This document shows positions 22,576 through 32,904 of a stretch of DNA of 64,000 nucleotides, piece by piece. Location of the stretch: NCBI GenBank assembly GCA_944739405.2, contig OX123187.2, positions 80,832,450 to 80,896,449 of the forward strand, read 5' to 3'. The stretch comes from Euclidia mi. Lineage: Eukaryota; Arthropoda; Insecta; Lepidoptera; Erebidae. Below the pieces are notes generated by a model. That model made no database searches and had not been told where the DNA came from. It saw nothing but the letters and a program-made list of their open reading frames with translations. Every line of letters begins with the position of its first letter. Positions within the stretch are counted from its first letter, which is position 1. The position numbers and the translations under genes were made by a program.

Positions 22576-23526
22576 TATATTTAGTGTGAATTGTGAAGTA
22601 AAATTGCTAAATCCCTAAAATATTTCTTCCATTGGGAAATGATCCGTAATCACTATAGGCAACCTGTGGCGAGAGTATGAGTCGTCAACCCGGTTGCTAT
22701 CCAAAATCTTCGCCTTTTAATCAAAATTCCACCGTATAGTCTAACTTACATACCGGGCGATCCTAAACCTACCTTGAAAACTTAACTATGGAAAGGTAGT
22801 TTTGTACATATGTACATAGTTGGATAATACCAATTCCCTGAACAGTAATCTCAATGCAAGGTCAAATTTCGAACATACGTGATACGTCATTGTACGAGCA
22901 CGCATGACTAACATCAGTCCTACATTAAGTGCGTAGTACGCGCCAGCAATTCATACCGAATAGAAGAATGTGCCCAGATTTATAAATTTGAACTCTAAAT
23001 ATAGCAAGCATAGAGTCTAAAATACTTCGAACGACTGGTGAAATACATTGTGTTGACTAGTTCATGGTGAAGCCAATTTATATCACAACCGTTTGACCAG
23101 AATTCTCATCGAACAACGTCATTTAATATGTTATTCTGCAAATTACGTTCCTTGTTGCCACTAAAGCTACTAGCTTGGTTTTAATAAACATGATTAAAAC
23201 AATGATACAAAGCTTAATTTTGATTAAATATCATTATCCCAGTTCAAACAATGTAAGGGTTTCTGAAATTTTCCGCCGTAGATGTTATTGCGATCTTACA
23301 CGAAGGTTGTGATACAGTAGGTGTGAACGCGGAGATGGGGGCTTTAAATACAAGATTCCTTTTTACATACAACACTATACAATTAGGTTTGAGAAGCTTA
23401 CGTGTAAAAGGAAAAGTTTGAAAGCAATTTACAAATTGCTATGTCAACAAACACATGTTTGTTGAAATAGATAGTTTTGAACTGGTTGAACAACAGTTTT
23501 GGAATGACTAAACGGCGTCTAGCTTT
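22576..23526. other. Intergenic, nothing recognised
   Basis: No ORF over 60 codons and no clear repeat apart from weak similarity to SINE A sequence near 22660-22740. Confidence 0.4.
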
Positions 23527-24087
23527 GTATAGGTCGGTTCATGAAAGATGACCACTGCGCAGAAATCATTTTTTAGGTCCCCGTGGAGGTGCGGGGTGAG
23601 GCGCGCGCGGAATGCTTCAAGCAGGGCTTGAAACCGGTTTAAAAAATACCGGTGTGATAGTGATTTTTAAGGGTTTTTATAAAAGATTTCGTTCGGAGTG
23701 TATTGGCGATGAGAGCGCTTCAGAAACCTAAATAAACCGGTTTAATACAAAACCACGAACGATACCTACGACGCGGCGATGAACTAGACGTAAATATCGA
23801 AATTTTGGTAGCGGCGACATCCAAGAAAGATGGGAAAACCCCCGTAATCCGGTTTATTGATACAAAACCCTTATAATTTTGCTCTCTAAGGATACCGGTA
23901 TTTTTGGGGTTAAGGTAGAGTCAAACCCTAATAAAACGCTCCCCATGTACTTGCATTGATTTAGGTTAAAAAATTAACCGGTAAACAAGCCCTGGCTTCA
24001 AGAACGGAGCCACGCCAACGGTGCACGAATGTACATATGTGCGACGGCCGCCATTTGTGGTCAACTTTTGTGAACCGATCTGTACAC
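23527..24087. mobile_element. Older TIR element carrying a nested MITE
   Basis: GTCGGTTCATGAAAGATGACCAC at the left end pairs imperfectly with GTGGTCAACTTTTGTGAACCGATC at the right (about three quarters of 29 positions). Removing the hAT-type insertion leaves roughly 180 bp of CpG-rich interior. Non-coding; superfamily not determined. Confidence 0.55.
23622..23994. mobile_element. hAT-type MITE, 373 bp
   Basis: The ends are inverted repeats: CAGGGCTTGAAACCGGTT at the left, and CAGGGCTTGTTTACCGGTT on the other strand at the right. A perfect 8-bp duplication GCTTCAAG flanks it (23614-23621 and 23995-24002). An 8-bp duplication with CAGGG-type ends is the hAT pattern. There is no coding capacity. 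ACCGGT recurs inside both ends and may be a binding site. Confidence 0.9.
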
Positions 24088-24090
24088 TAT

Positions 24091-24937
24091 TGAAGGTATG
24101 CGTTTAGGGCTTGGCTGAACTTTCGAACTCATAAAATTGTTGGCTAGTTTTAGATATAAGTAGCCACGCTTTGATGAAATCAATGTAGCAACAAACGGAA
24201 CATTGCTCTCTTGCGCCGTCGCAGGTCTTCTTTGACACCGCTTTAATTATATTCACTTCGCTACCTCTATCGCCATAGTGGTGGGTACACTGCATACTTC
24301 GTTGCTTACTTGTTTTTGTGCCTTTTTCATGCACTATTGTGGCTTGAAACTAAAGAAACATTGTTCGCGCCTTGTATGTTGGTGCCCCTGGCGGGGGGAC
24401 GGTGGAGCGCGGAGGGCATGGTCTCAACGGCTTTCGGCGGCGCACGGGCTGCGACACGCGACTCACTCCGCGACCGAATGACGATCGGCACGCGCGCATA
24501 TCAAATATTTTAGTCTCCAATATTGTACTGCTTACCTTTACCGGCGAAATATATTGTGATTATACAGTCCACACATTTGTTTCCTTTACATCGAAGAAGA
24601 ATCCTCAACAAACATAATATCTACAATAAATGTTTGCTATCTTACTAAAGAGTTCAAAAACAGTAAAGTCAAGAGGTCAAATTAAAAATTTTTTGAACGG
24701 ATTAATTTATTTGTTTAATTTTCCGTACAACCACATAAAAAAAATATAGCCTTTTGTGAGAATGAGCCACAATTAACTGCTATTGCAGCCATTGCTGGTC
24801 TTAATTGTTCAAATATCATGTTTAAATAACTTTATTCTTACTATTTACGTGAATCTGAATTGAATTTGCTTAAAATATTTTTGCTCCCTTTTTAGGCTGC
24901 CTTTATTTTTAAGATTTAACTGCAGAAAACAAAAGGC
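24091..24937. other. Intergenic with a short GC-rich island
   Basis: 24375-24500 is strikingly CpG-rich for this window. All plus-strand frames through it are open for 67-81 codons, but none resembles a known protein. It could be an element end, an exon or a regulatory island. Confidence 0.3.
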
Positions 24938-25045
24938 AATGATAGCGTAGTAGAAAAACCAACATACTGTTATGCAGACGGTATCCGGTTCGAATCCACG
25001 ATATGCACCACTGACTTTTCGAAGTTATGTCCTTATCATATTGTT
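24938..25045 (+). repeat. SINE A head fragment
   Basis: Contains GATAGCGTAGTAGA, CAACATACTG, ATCCGGTTCGAATCCACGAT (B box) and TGACTTTTCGAAGTTATGTC. It is the tRNA-like head of SINE A without its body. Confidence 0.75.
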
Positions 25046-25049
25046 TTCT

Positions 25050-25130
25050 TTTTTGGGTTCCGTAGTCAAAAATTGCAAGAATCGGAACTTTTATAGATAC
25101 GCCATTTCTGTCTGCCCGTATGTCACAGAC
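25050..25130 (+). repeat. Possible dispersed repeat fragment (GGGTTCCGTAGTC type)
   Basis: GGGTTCCGTAGTC, a GGAACTTTTATAGATACGCC block and CTGTCTGCCCGTATGTC resemble a repeat I have seen in many lepidopteran genomes. Family assignment is uncertain. Confidence 0.4.
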
Positions 25131-25189
25131 ATTTTATTATGAACCTATGTAGAATTCATGTATAAAAAATTGGTATGTAGATGTATTCT

Positions 25190-25670
25190 GTGAACCACTT
25201 AGTGTAACCGGAGTGACGTCACGGATGTCAAAACGGTTGTTGACCCGTCGCGTACTTTTGCTTCGAAAAAATATAAACAAAGTAAATAAGGGCGTGGAAT
25301 ATACTTTCAAAGTTTTTAAGTGGTGCGTTACATAATATAAACTGTTAACAAGACTTATAGTGAACTTATCAACATAAAAATCGTGATTTAAAACTATTTA
25401 CAGTTTTTCGTACATAAATCTACGCTATAAATCAATAAAAATCTATAAAAAACCGAATTTGTGTTAGTCCTACAAGTGCCGTGTTGTGCAATCCACGCGA
25501 AATAGTGCCCAAGTAGGAGAAAACAGTTTTATGGTGCTGATTGCACATAATAACACCGATAAACAGCCTACGAAATTAATATTTAGGATAGCGCCATCTC
25601 TTGATTACCACATACACTACATTAGTCTGTACGCTCGTCTTTGTGGATAATTTTACTGTATCAAGGCTAC
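25190..25670 (+). promoter_or_regulatory. LINE leader (probable internal promoter region)
   Basis: Sequence between the upstream repeat fragments and ORF1. LINE promoters lie inside this leader as a class property. The only visible features are a GTGACGTCAC palindrome (about 25213-25222) containing a CRE-like TGACGTCA, and AT-rich DNA. Confidence 0.35.
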
Positions 25671-25673
25671 ATG

Positions 25674-26699
25674 ATGGTGAAGTGCGGAAGTTGTGGTAAA
25701 TTCCTGGCTGCCAACGCAGGAGTCAAATGTAGCAAATGTTCGGCTACATTTCACCGTGGCTGTGTCCTGCCCGAGGGATCTGTTTCTGTTGTCGGGAACG
25801 ACTGGGCTTGTCCTGGGTGCTCGTCGCGTACCCCTGCAAAGGGCAGACCCGGTTTCTATACTCCGGAGGCTCGAGCAAGCCCTGCGCCCGCTGATAGTGA
25901 CACAACTGAGGATCTGCGAAAAGGTAAAAGCATAAACTTAGCACAAGAAATAAGAGCTTTCCGCCTAGAATTAAGTGCGTTGAGGGCTGAAGTCCGAGAA
26001 TATCGACAGGATTTTCACACGGCTTTAAAAGCATGCAACGACTCCATAAATTTTCTTGACAGCAGAATTTCCGCTTTGGAAAAACAGGAGGCGAGGGTCG
26101 CGGAAATTAATACCACAGCATTAGAGGCTACCGTTAATGAGCTTAAAAGCCAACTCAATGAACGAGATCAGGACCTGCTACTGAATGATGTTGAGATATC
26201 TGGAGTCCCGGAGCAGAAAGATGAGAGCATGTTGCACATCATCAAGGTATTATCTGCTAAATTAGGCTCAGATGTAGATGACCGAGAAATCGTCCATGTA
26301 GAGAGAGTGGGCTCAACTCGTCGGAACAGAGTTGCGTACACCTCCGGTTCAACTTCTGCTGACCCCACAACACAGCGACCACGCAACATCATCGTAAGAT
26401 TTGCGCGGCGCGCGACGCGTGACTGCCTGCTGCGCGCGGCTCGAGTGCGCCGCGTTATCAACTCGACCGACGTACAAGTCGGTGCCGGCCCGCCGCGTCG
26501 TGTGTATGTGAACGAGCGCCTAACGCCAACTAATAAGCGTTTGTTCTACATCGCAAAGCAGGCTGGGCAACAACACCAGTGGAAGTATGTCTGGACTCGG
26601 GATGGGAAAATCTTGGCTCGTAAGGACGACGGTAAACCGGCGGATCGTATCCGTAATGAAAACGACATCAAAAAGGTTTTTGGTCCTGCGCCCGTTTGA
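25674..26699 (+). CDS. LINE ORF1 protein: PHD finger, coiled coil, FP-like domain
   Basis: An RNA-binding protein that coats LINE RNA and forms the retrotransposition particle (family role). I choose the second Met of MMVKCGSCGKF as start because the zinc finger begins there; upstream in-frame codons look like leader. Residues 3-50 are a Cys4-His-Cys3 PHD-type finger (CGSCGKF, CSKCSATFHRGC, WACPGC). Residues about 80-155 are helical and charged, a likely coiled coil for oligomerisation. Residues about 165-340 resemble the baculovirus FP (few-polyhedra) C-terminal family: EISGVPE, RNIIVRFARRATRD, VYVNERLTPTNKRLF, YVWTRDGKILARK. The frame is intact and ends TGA, overlapping the next frame by four bases. 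Codon use is much more GC-rich than the downstream frame. Confidence 0.88.
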   Translation: MVKCGSCGKFLAANAGVKCSKCSATFHRGCVLPEGSVSVVGNDWACPGCSSRTPAKGRPGFYTPEARASPAPADSDTTEDLRKGKSINLAQEIRAFRLELSALRAEVREYRQDFHTALKACNDSINFLDSRISALEKQEARVAEINTTALEATVNELKSQLNERDQDLLLNDVEISGVPEQKDESMLHIIKVLSAKLGSDVDDREIVHVERVGSTRRNRVAYTSGSTSADPTTQRPRNIIVRFARRATRDCLLRAARVRRVINSTDVQVGAGPPRRVYVNERLTPTNKRLFYIAKQAGQQHQWKYVWTRDGKILARKDDGKPADRIRNENDIKKVFGPAPV

Positions 26700-27478
26700 T
26701 ACTGATTTGTTTTATTTATTCTCATTGCCTGGTCATAGCGTTAAATTTGTTAATTGATAATAATCAGAAGACTTTTAATAATCCTATTATAATCCGTAGT
26801 TGTAATTTTTATTTGTTTCTATATGCCTATGTAGTTGTATACTGCACGCTTCTACAAATTGCTAATTTTAATATCGCGGTAAATAACTGCCGAAAGCCAA
26901 ATAAACACAAAAAATGTTTTATAAATTCAACGGAATCAGCTCATTACTATTTGCTTTTAATATATCTGTTTTTTATCGTGTGTGGTGTTGAACCTGTTTT
27001 CACAATGAATATTGCATTTGTGGTACTTGTAGTTGTAGGAACATTGTTTGCAATGATAAGAATCGCTCAATTACTACACATAGATAAGCATGATGCTTCT
27101 GCGAGCGCAATCGTGTTCTGTAAAATATTGATTTATTGCTCACTTATTATACATCTTAAATACATGTTTGAACCAATAATTGCTATTACTCAATGCCTAC
27201 TTGTATACATTTTATCAGTTAAACTATTTACAATGAATATAAACTATTTACATACTGATTGCATGTTATTAATTGAACTATTAAAAATTAATATATATAA
27301 TTTTATAAGATATAAATATGATAATGTAAAACTTATTTCTAGTACATATAAGTTAACCCCTTGCTCTCAGTCGCGACGTTGCATTTTTGATGTATTATTT
27401 ATGTTGATTCCAACATTAAAATGTGTTCCGAACCTAGTACATGAAAATTATCAGAGTTTTTATATGCAATGCCGCTAG
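26696..27478 (+). CDS. Hydrophobic inter-ORF reading frame of the LINE (unknown)
   Basis: A 260-codon stop-free frame runs exactly from the ORF1 stop (TTGA overlap) to past the ORF2 start (ATG at 27469, frame ends TAG at 27476-27478). It is in the -1 frame relative to ORF1, and ORF2 is -1 relative to it. The first codon is TTG; the first ATG is at 27005 (residue 104), giving 157 residues. Four to six hydrophobic segments are visible at about residues 1-20, 36-58, 84-98, 101-121, 138-157 and 158-178, with many Cys and one NST site. About 70% AT DNA should contain stops often, so the openness may be selected. However, T-rich DNA gives hydrophobic translations by default, and no homologue is known to me. 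It could be a membrane protein, a frameshift extension, or an accidentally open spacer. Confidence 0.4.
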   Translation: MILICFIYSHCLVIALNLLIDNNQKTFNNPIIIRSCNFYLFLYAYVVVYCTLLQIANFNIAVNNCRKPNKHKKCFINSTESAHYYLLLIYLFFIVCGVEPVFTMNIAFVVLVVVGTLFAMIRIAQLLHIDKHDASASAIVFCKILIYCSLIIHLKYMFEPIIAITQCLLVYILSVKLFTMNINYLHTDCMLLIELLKINIYNFIRYKYDNVKLISSTYKLTPCSQSRRCIFDVLFMLIPTLKCVPNLVHENYQSFYMQCR

Positions 27479-27672
27479 CTAGGAATCTTAGATTAGGTCT
27501 CTTTAACGCTGGCTCTCTGGCAACAAACCACGATGAGTTCCTTATTGCCATGAATAAACACGCAGTGGATATTATGGCTATTAATGAGACGTGGCTTCGC
27601 GAGGGTGAGGAAGGACGCGCGCCGACTGTGCCAGGCTACAAGTTATGTCATATCCCGCGCCCGAACACAACG
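27469..27672 (+). pseudogene. LINE ORF2 endonuclease, first part
   Basis: Start of the apurinic-like (EEP) endonuclease: LRLGLFNAGSLATNHDEF carries the N-terminal Asn, and MAINETWLREG carries the metal-binding Glu. Coding is cut after PRPNTT by the 724-bp insertion. The frame resumes at 28397 exactly as expected for an insertion plus 6-bp duplication (730 bp total, shift of one frame). Confidence 0.85.
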
Positions 27673-28396
27673 CCAGGCCTCCTTCACTCGGCCGTACCTA
27701 CAGCGATAAGTGCCTACACTTTGGCGCGGCTTCCACGCCGCGTCGTCACCGCTCGCGCGCAGGGCTAGCTAATAACGTGAATTTTAATAGTGAACAACAA
27801 AAATGTTCACATCACAAGTCTGGTGCAAAGTATTGCTCATTTAACGGATGTGTGTCGGAAGCAACTTGAAATTTTGATTTTATTTATTTTACGAGAGCAA
27901 CTTGAAAATTGTACTTTTTATTTGTTGAGATATCTCAACGATTATGGTGTCAAATTAAAGGTCTAGTTCAAAAACCATTTTATCTGTTTGAGTCATGTAA
28001 ATCGGTCTACGCGTTTAGGAAATAACTAAGAATTAGTATAGTGAAAATGTAAACCACCAGAATTTTAGTGGTTTTCGTTCTACGAGCTCAAATAGTGGGA
28101 TAGGATACTTATAGTATAAATATTTATTATTAGGTACGTGGTCACGTAGGTAGATAGACGATGAATAAATATTATAGTAGCAGCGGCAAGTCGACAACCC
28201 TAGCGCACCGCTCCGCGCCAGACAGCGACAGCGTTATGTGTTAGAAAAGAGCGGGAACAGTTAGGTCAATATCGCGTTAGGTACTGAATGCTCATGCGAG
28301 CTGAATTGCACTTTCTTGCTTAGTAGCAAGAGTCGCCATTTCTTTAAATTGGTTTGCGAAGTGGTGCTTCTGTTCGTAAGAACTATCTATTCTGTG
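27673..28396. mobile_element. Unclassified 724-bp insertion in LINE ORF2
   Basis: Flanked by ACAACG on both sides (27667-27672 and 28397-28402) and interrupting an otherwise alignable endonuclease. The ends (CCAGGCCTCC and CTATTCTGTG) are not inverted repeats. The interior is AT-rich with a CpG-rich left end and no long ORF. It could be a SINE-like, a TIR-less or a helitron-unrelated element; I cannot say which. Confidence 0.65.
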
Positions 28397-29365
28397 ACAA
28401 CGCGTCGCGGACGTGGAGCATTTTATGTTCGAACCGGTATCAACGCACGGGTAAGAGCGCATCCCCACAGCCCCTCTGCGGAACAAATGTGGATGAATAT
28501 GTCAATTAACTCAAAAAAATTGGTGATAGGAACCGCGTACCGCCCGCCTTGGCTTGACTTAGATATATTTCTCGATGCAATAACAGACAGCATGTGTGCA
28601 CTATCTCCGTACGACAACGTTATTTTACTCGGTGATTTCAACGTCAATATGCTTGAGACTAATAATAAAACAAAACAATTCGCAGACTTTCTGAATTACA
28701 GCAGTATTGACCAGATAGTCTCTGAGCCCACTCACTATGTAGGTGATAGTGCTACATTAATCGATTTGATTTGTACAGACGCTAAATATAGATGTGTATT
28801 GGTGGACTGTATAGCGGAACTGGGTCATCACGCATTTGTTACATGCAAGTTAAATTTTAAAAAAGATAAGCCAGAGAGGAGAGTTTTTATTTATCGGCCA
28901 TTTAGGGACATACAGCTTGATTACTTCACAAGCGACTTAGAGAGGGTCCCATGGCATGAAATATCAGCCCTATCAGACGTGAACGATATGGTTTACCTAT
29001 TTAACTTATATATCCTTGGTCTTTTTGATACACATGCGCCGACAAAAGCTAAAATCTTTCGGGATAAGCCCACCCCATGGATAACGGAAAATATAAAGCT
29101 CATGTTTAGGTTGCGCGATGATGCTCGTCACCGTGCCCGTAAGACCACAAACGAATCACATAAACGTTATTACTTAGATCTAAAACACCAGGCAGCAATG
29201 GCTCTGTATCAAGAGAAGAAAGCCTACTTCGCTAAGTATATTAACGACAATGCAAGTGACTCGAAAGCGTTATGGAACAATCTAAAAAATCACGTTCTGC
29301 CTCTCAGAGGCAATGAAATTGTACTGACAGGCCAGCTTGACGATACGGAGAAAATAAACTCAAGC
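28397..29365 (+). pseudogene. LINE ORF2 endonuclease end and linker
   Basis: Continues the endonuclease: VIGTAYRPPWLDLDIF, VILLGDFNVNMLE with the catalytic Asp/Asn pair, ATLIDLICTD, and the terminal ELGHHAFVTC carrying the His. The linker to the polymerase follows (WNNLKNHVLP). The listed frame runs on to 29422 with out-of-frame residues after INSSFF. A slip in the T-run near 29365-29372 moves coding to the next frame (FYVPGNPT, SQLTFFEYHRRDS). Confidence 0.85.
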
Positions 29366-30443
29366 TTTTTTATATGTTCCTGGCAACCCAACTGTTCCCA
29401 TCTCACAATTAACGTTCTTTGAATATCATCGACGCGATTCCGTAAAGTTTTCATTGACCCCTACTGATTCTAAAATCATACTTAATATAATTAAGAATAT
29501 AGCCACTAATGCTATGGGAAATGATGGGATATCAAAGGAGATTATATTGCTTACCCTCCCACAATCTCTTACTATCAATACTCATATCATTAACACATCC
29601 ATCGTCACTAGTAAGTTTCCAGAATTATGGCGCAAAGCTATAGTGCGACCTCTACCAAAAAATAATAACCCACAAAGTTTTAAGGATTTGCGTCCCATAA
29701 GTATCTTACCGTGCTTATCTAAGGTTCTAGACAGGGTTGTATATTTACAGATTACAATTTTTTTGGAAACAAACAATATCCTGCCGGACTTACAGTCAGG
29801 TTTTAGAAAGGGTAGAGGGACGGCCACAGCCTTAGCGGATGTCATTGACAATATTTTAGAGGCACGTGAACGCGGCGAGGGGACCATTTTAACGCTACTG
29901 GACTACTCCCGGGCATTCGAAAGCATAAATGGCAACCTACTATTGTCAAAGCTTGCGTACTACGGTTTCGATACAAGTACTCTAAAGTGGTTTGATAGCT
30001 ATCTCACGAATAGACTACAGTCAGTGGAAATACGAAGGAAAGACGGTTCAACAGGGTCATCTTCACCCCGGAAGGTGCCTAGGGGAATACCTCAGGGATC
30101 CCCGTTGGGACCACTTTTGTATATAATATACAGTGCCGACGTATCCACCTGCATCCGAGACTGTAAATTCCACTTGTACGCAGATGATACCCAGCTGTAC
30201 TATTCGTTTAAGCCACATGACACAATAGCAGCCGTACAAACGATAAATGAGGAGCTTAATAGGGTAGCTTCCTGGTCCTTAGCGAACTCACTAGTGCTTA
30301 ATCCCTTAAAAACCAAATTTATAATTATGGGGAGTAAAAATCAAATTCGCTCAATAATGTCTGCACATCCCTCAATACAGGTAATGGGTGTAAATATTGA
30401 AAGGGTGGAATTTGCAAATAATCTTGGTTTACTTATGGACCCG
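29366..30443 (+). pseudogene. LINE ORF2 reverse transcriptase
   Basis: Reverse transcriptase core: KAIVRPLPKNNNPQSFKDLR and PISILPCLSKVLDR (motifs 0-1), LQSGFRKGRGTATAL, LTLLDYSRAFESI (motif A with Asp), PRGIPQGSPLGPLLYIIYSA (motif B), and HLYADDTQLYYSF (motif C, YADD catalytic pair). It is interrupted at LGLLMDP by a SINE. In sequence terms the catalytic residues are all present. Confidence 0.92.
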
Positions 30444-30838
30444 ATGAGGCAGCGATAGCCGAGTACAGGCAGCGATAGCCGAGTGGATATACCAACAGAC
30501 TGCCAAGCAGAGGGTATCGGGTTCGAATCCACGGCACGCACCAATGACTTTTCGGAGTTATGTGCGTATTGAATTGTTAATAATCGCTTGTCCCGTGCCT
30601 CGGAGAGCACGTTAAGCCGTCGGTCCCGGTTGTCATGAAGATCTTTGACAGTCGTTACAGGGAGTCAGTACCTTCTTAATCAACTGACACTAGTCTAAAC
30701 CATGGAATATCGCTATCCCTTCGGGTTGCGGAGGTCAGACAGGCAGTCGCTCTGTGGAAAAGCTAATATTCAGCCAAATCCGGTTAGACTAGCAAGCGGA
30801 CCCCAGATTGAAACTGGGATAACGCTAAGAGAAAGAAG
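30444..30838 (+). repeat. tRNA-derived SINE A1, full length, inside LINE ORF2
   Basis: The target duplication is 13 bp and perfect (ACTTATGGACCCG, 30431-30443 and 30839-30851). The head has GATAGCCGAGTGGAT (A box) and GGGTTCGAATCC (B box). The body holds GTTAAGCCGTCGGTCCCGG, GGGAGTCAGTACC, TATCGCTATCCCTTCGGG, GTCGCTCTGTGGAAAAGC, ACCCCAGATTGAAACTGGG, and a (AAGAAG)-type end. The first 20 bases (GGCAGCGATAGCCGAGTACA) are a partial duplication of the head start. Total insertion is 408 bp, a multiple of three. Confidence 0.95.
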
Positions 30839-31460
30839 ACTTATGGACCCGGAACTGCGATTCGAAAACCACATAAACAATTTAATGAAAAATTGTTTTT
30901 ATAGACTAAAAGTTTTATATCGCATTATAAATTTCCTCAGCGTAGATATAAGAAAACGATTAGTTGAAAGTCTAGTTTTATCGCAATTAAATTATTGTGA
31001 CACGGTATACGGTCCATGCTTGTTGTCTCGCACGGCTCGCTTAGTGCAAAGTGTCCAAAATGCATGCGCGATACTGCATGAACGATACTGCTTTAACATA
31101 GCCCGGAGGACTCGCATAACACCATTTTTGGTACAAAACAATATACTTAAAATGGCTGCAAGGAGAACACTTCACCTGGGAAGTCTATTGTTTGGTGTAA
31201 TAAATACAGCAAAGCCAACATACTTATTCCAGAAACTGAGTTGGAGGCAGGACCATTATCAGTATCCCGCACGCTCGTCGTCGAAGCCACTCTCAATACC
31301 CAAATACAGAACCACAGCCTTCCGGGGTTGTTTCAGGTATGCTGCCACTCATTGCTGGAACGATATACCGCCTCCCATAAGATCTCTAAAAACAAAAAAT
31401 ACTTTTAAATTCGCCTTCAAAAGATATCTTTTGGAGGAACAGAAAAATATAACAAGTTAA
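30839..31460 (+). pseudogene. LINE ORF2 C-terminal region
   Basis: Resumes with LMDPELRFENHINN, then LVLSQLNYCDTVYGP, MAARRTLHLGSLLFG, HCWNDIPPPIRSL and KFAFKRYLLEEQK, ending at TAA. This is the thumb and C-terminal region of CR1/Jockey LINEs; no RNase H follows. An open frame starting in the SINE (30702) runs in-frame into this part, giving a chance chimeric ORF of 252 codons. Confidence 0.88.
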
Positions 31461-32530
31461 CATTTGAGAACATTACTAACCCAACGGTCATGTCCTACAG
31501 GCAAAATAGGTATACCGAATCTTAAGCTTATTGGTTCTGGGTATTGTTTTAAGATGCATATATCATCCAAAATTCACAATAACATAGACAGGCACACGAG
31601 CTATGGGTATAGAAAAAAATCACCTAAATTACGATGTTTGCTGTTTTATTTGGTTTATGATATGAATAGGTATTTAAATGGTTTATGGTTTGATTGATAA
31701 TTTGTGTAAGCAAATGAAAATGTAATAAGTATATTCATGTGAAAATATAATATTAGGTATTGTAATTATATAATTACCTGTTAAAATGCTCAGTAGGCTA
31801 GTTCCAGTTGATATCCACACATAACCACATTTAAACCAGCCTTATTTATCAAGCTGTAGATGTATGTTTGTTAGAAATTATGCAATGCAATGTTTACATC
31901 ACGTGACCACGCTGAGCTAAAAACTTGTTTTATATACGCTCGCCGACGCGCGCTGCTTTCGCAGCGCCACCACCGGCCAACATGAATAACTAAGTGGTCG
32001 TTTTTAGTTGTAAACATAATTATCACTGGCACTTTATTATAGCATTTAATTTTAACACACAACTATTATGTACGAACAAATATTTTTGTATTTGTATTTG
32101 TTTACTGTGTATGCGTAATAAGCAGTTTTTATTTTAAACTATTTTTTATTTTAGTAGGTTATTATTTTGTAACGTTAGGTACCTACGTTCGTTACGTCAC
32201 TTGGGGCAGGCATTGAAAACCAGCAAGTCGTGTCGCGGCTAACGTCACGAACGACGCAACGCTGAATGCCTGCCTCATTAGTCACATCGGCGGCGTACAG
32301 TTGTAATCAGTTATCCTGTTATATTTTTTTTAATGTGGGTATTGCTGTAAAATGTATGTAGGTAATGCTGTGTAATGTGTATCCGTATTAATAAGATTAT
32401 TTCTACATGCCTACAAACTTACTTGTAACAGGTTATAGTTATATGTACTTACTTACCTTTGTTTGTAATCGATGAATGTACGATGAGATGTGACAATAAA
32501 AGGAATTACTTACTTACTTACTTACTTTAC
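31461..32530 (+). other. LINE 3' untranslated region and tail
   Basis: Non-coding, ending TGTGACAATAAAAGG and TTAC repeats. A more CpG-rich patch at 32190-32300 (ACGTCACTTGGGGCAGGCATTG ... CAATGCCTGCC-like inverted words, GGGGCAGGCATT vs AATGCCTGCC) may be a further small insertion. Confidence 0.6.
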
Positions 32531-32904
32531 TTCATGATTTCAATATAAAAATACACAAAATAAAGGCCGGCTTTTTCATACATGGAACTGACTTGAAAAT
32601 ATATTTTTACTATCGGTCACACACTTGCGAGGTGTGTATAAATAGATCTTTAAAAATGACATCGACGTTTTTAAAACCATTGTTCCTCAAAGAGAATCGT
32701 TTGAAAGATAGACGCCTCCAAAGTAGAAAAATGGGTGCCCATGTTTAGTAGATACCTTTACTACGGAACCCTTCACGGGCAAGTCCGACTCACTCTTGAT
32801 TAAATTTTTATGGTTTGATGTCTAACCATGGCATTTTTTTTCGCCTACATAAATGATTGTTTGTGTACATTACAACTAAAATAATATATATATATATATT
32901 AATT

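Larger units (their letters stand above)
25190..32530 (+). mobile_element. Near full-length CR1/Jockey-type LINE with nested insertions
   Basis: The order is: leader, ORF1 (25674-26699), an inter-ORF frame (26696-27478), ORF2 endonuclease and reverse transcriptase (27469-31460), 3'UTR, AATAAA (about 32496) and a (TTAC)n tail (32506-32530). There is no RNase H domain after the polymerase, consistent with CR1 and Jockey groups. The 5' limit is uncertain because no target duplication was found. ORF2 is broken by a 724-bp insertion, a frameshift near 29365 and a SINE. Outside those lesions the frames are well preserved, so the copy is fairly young. Confidence 0.85.

Noticed and set aside
26168..26461. 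Antisense ORF over LINE ORF1
   Set aside because: A shadow of the GC-rich ORF1 coding sequence.
27780..27870. THAP-like zinc peptide in the 724-bp insertion
   Set aside because: Only a few Cys residues in a 74-codon frame; the THAP signature residues are not present.
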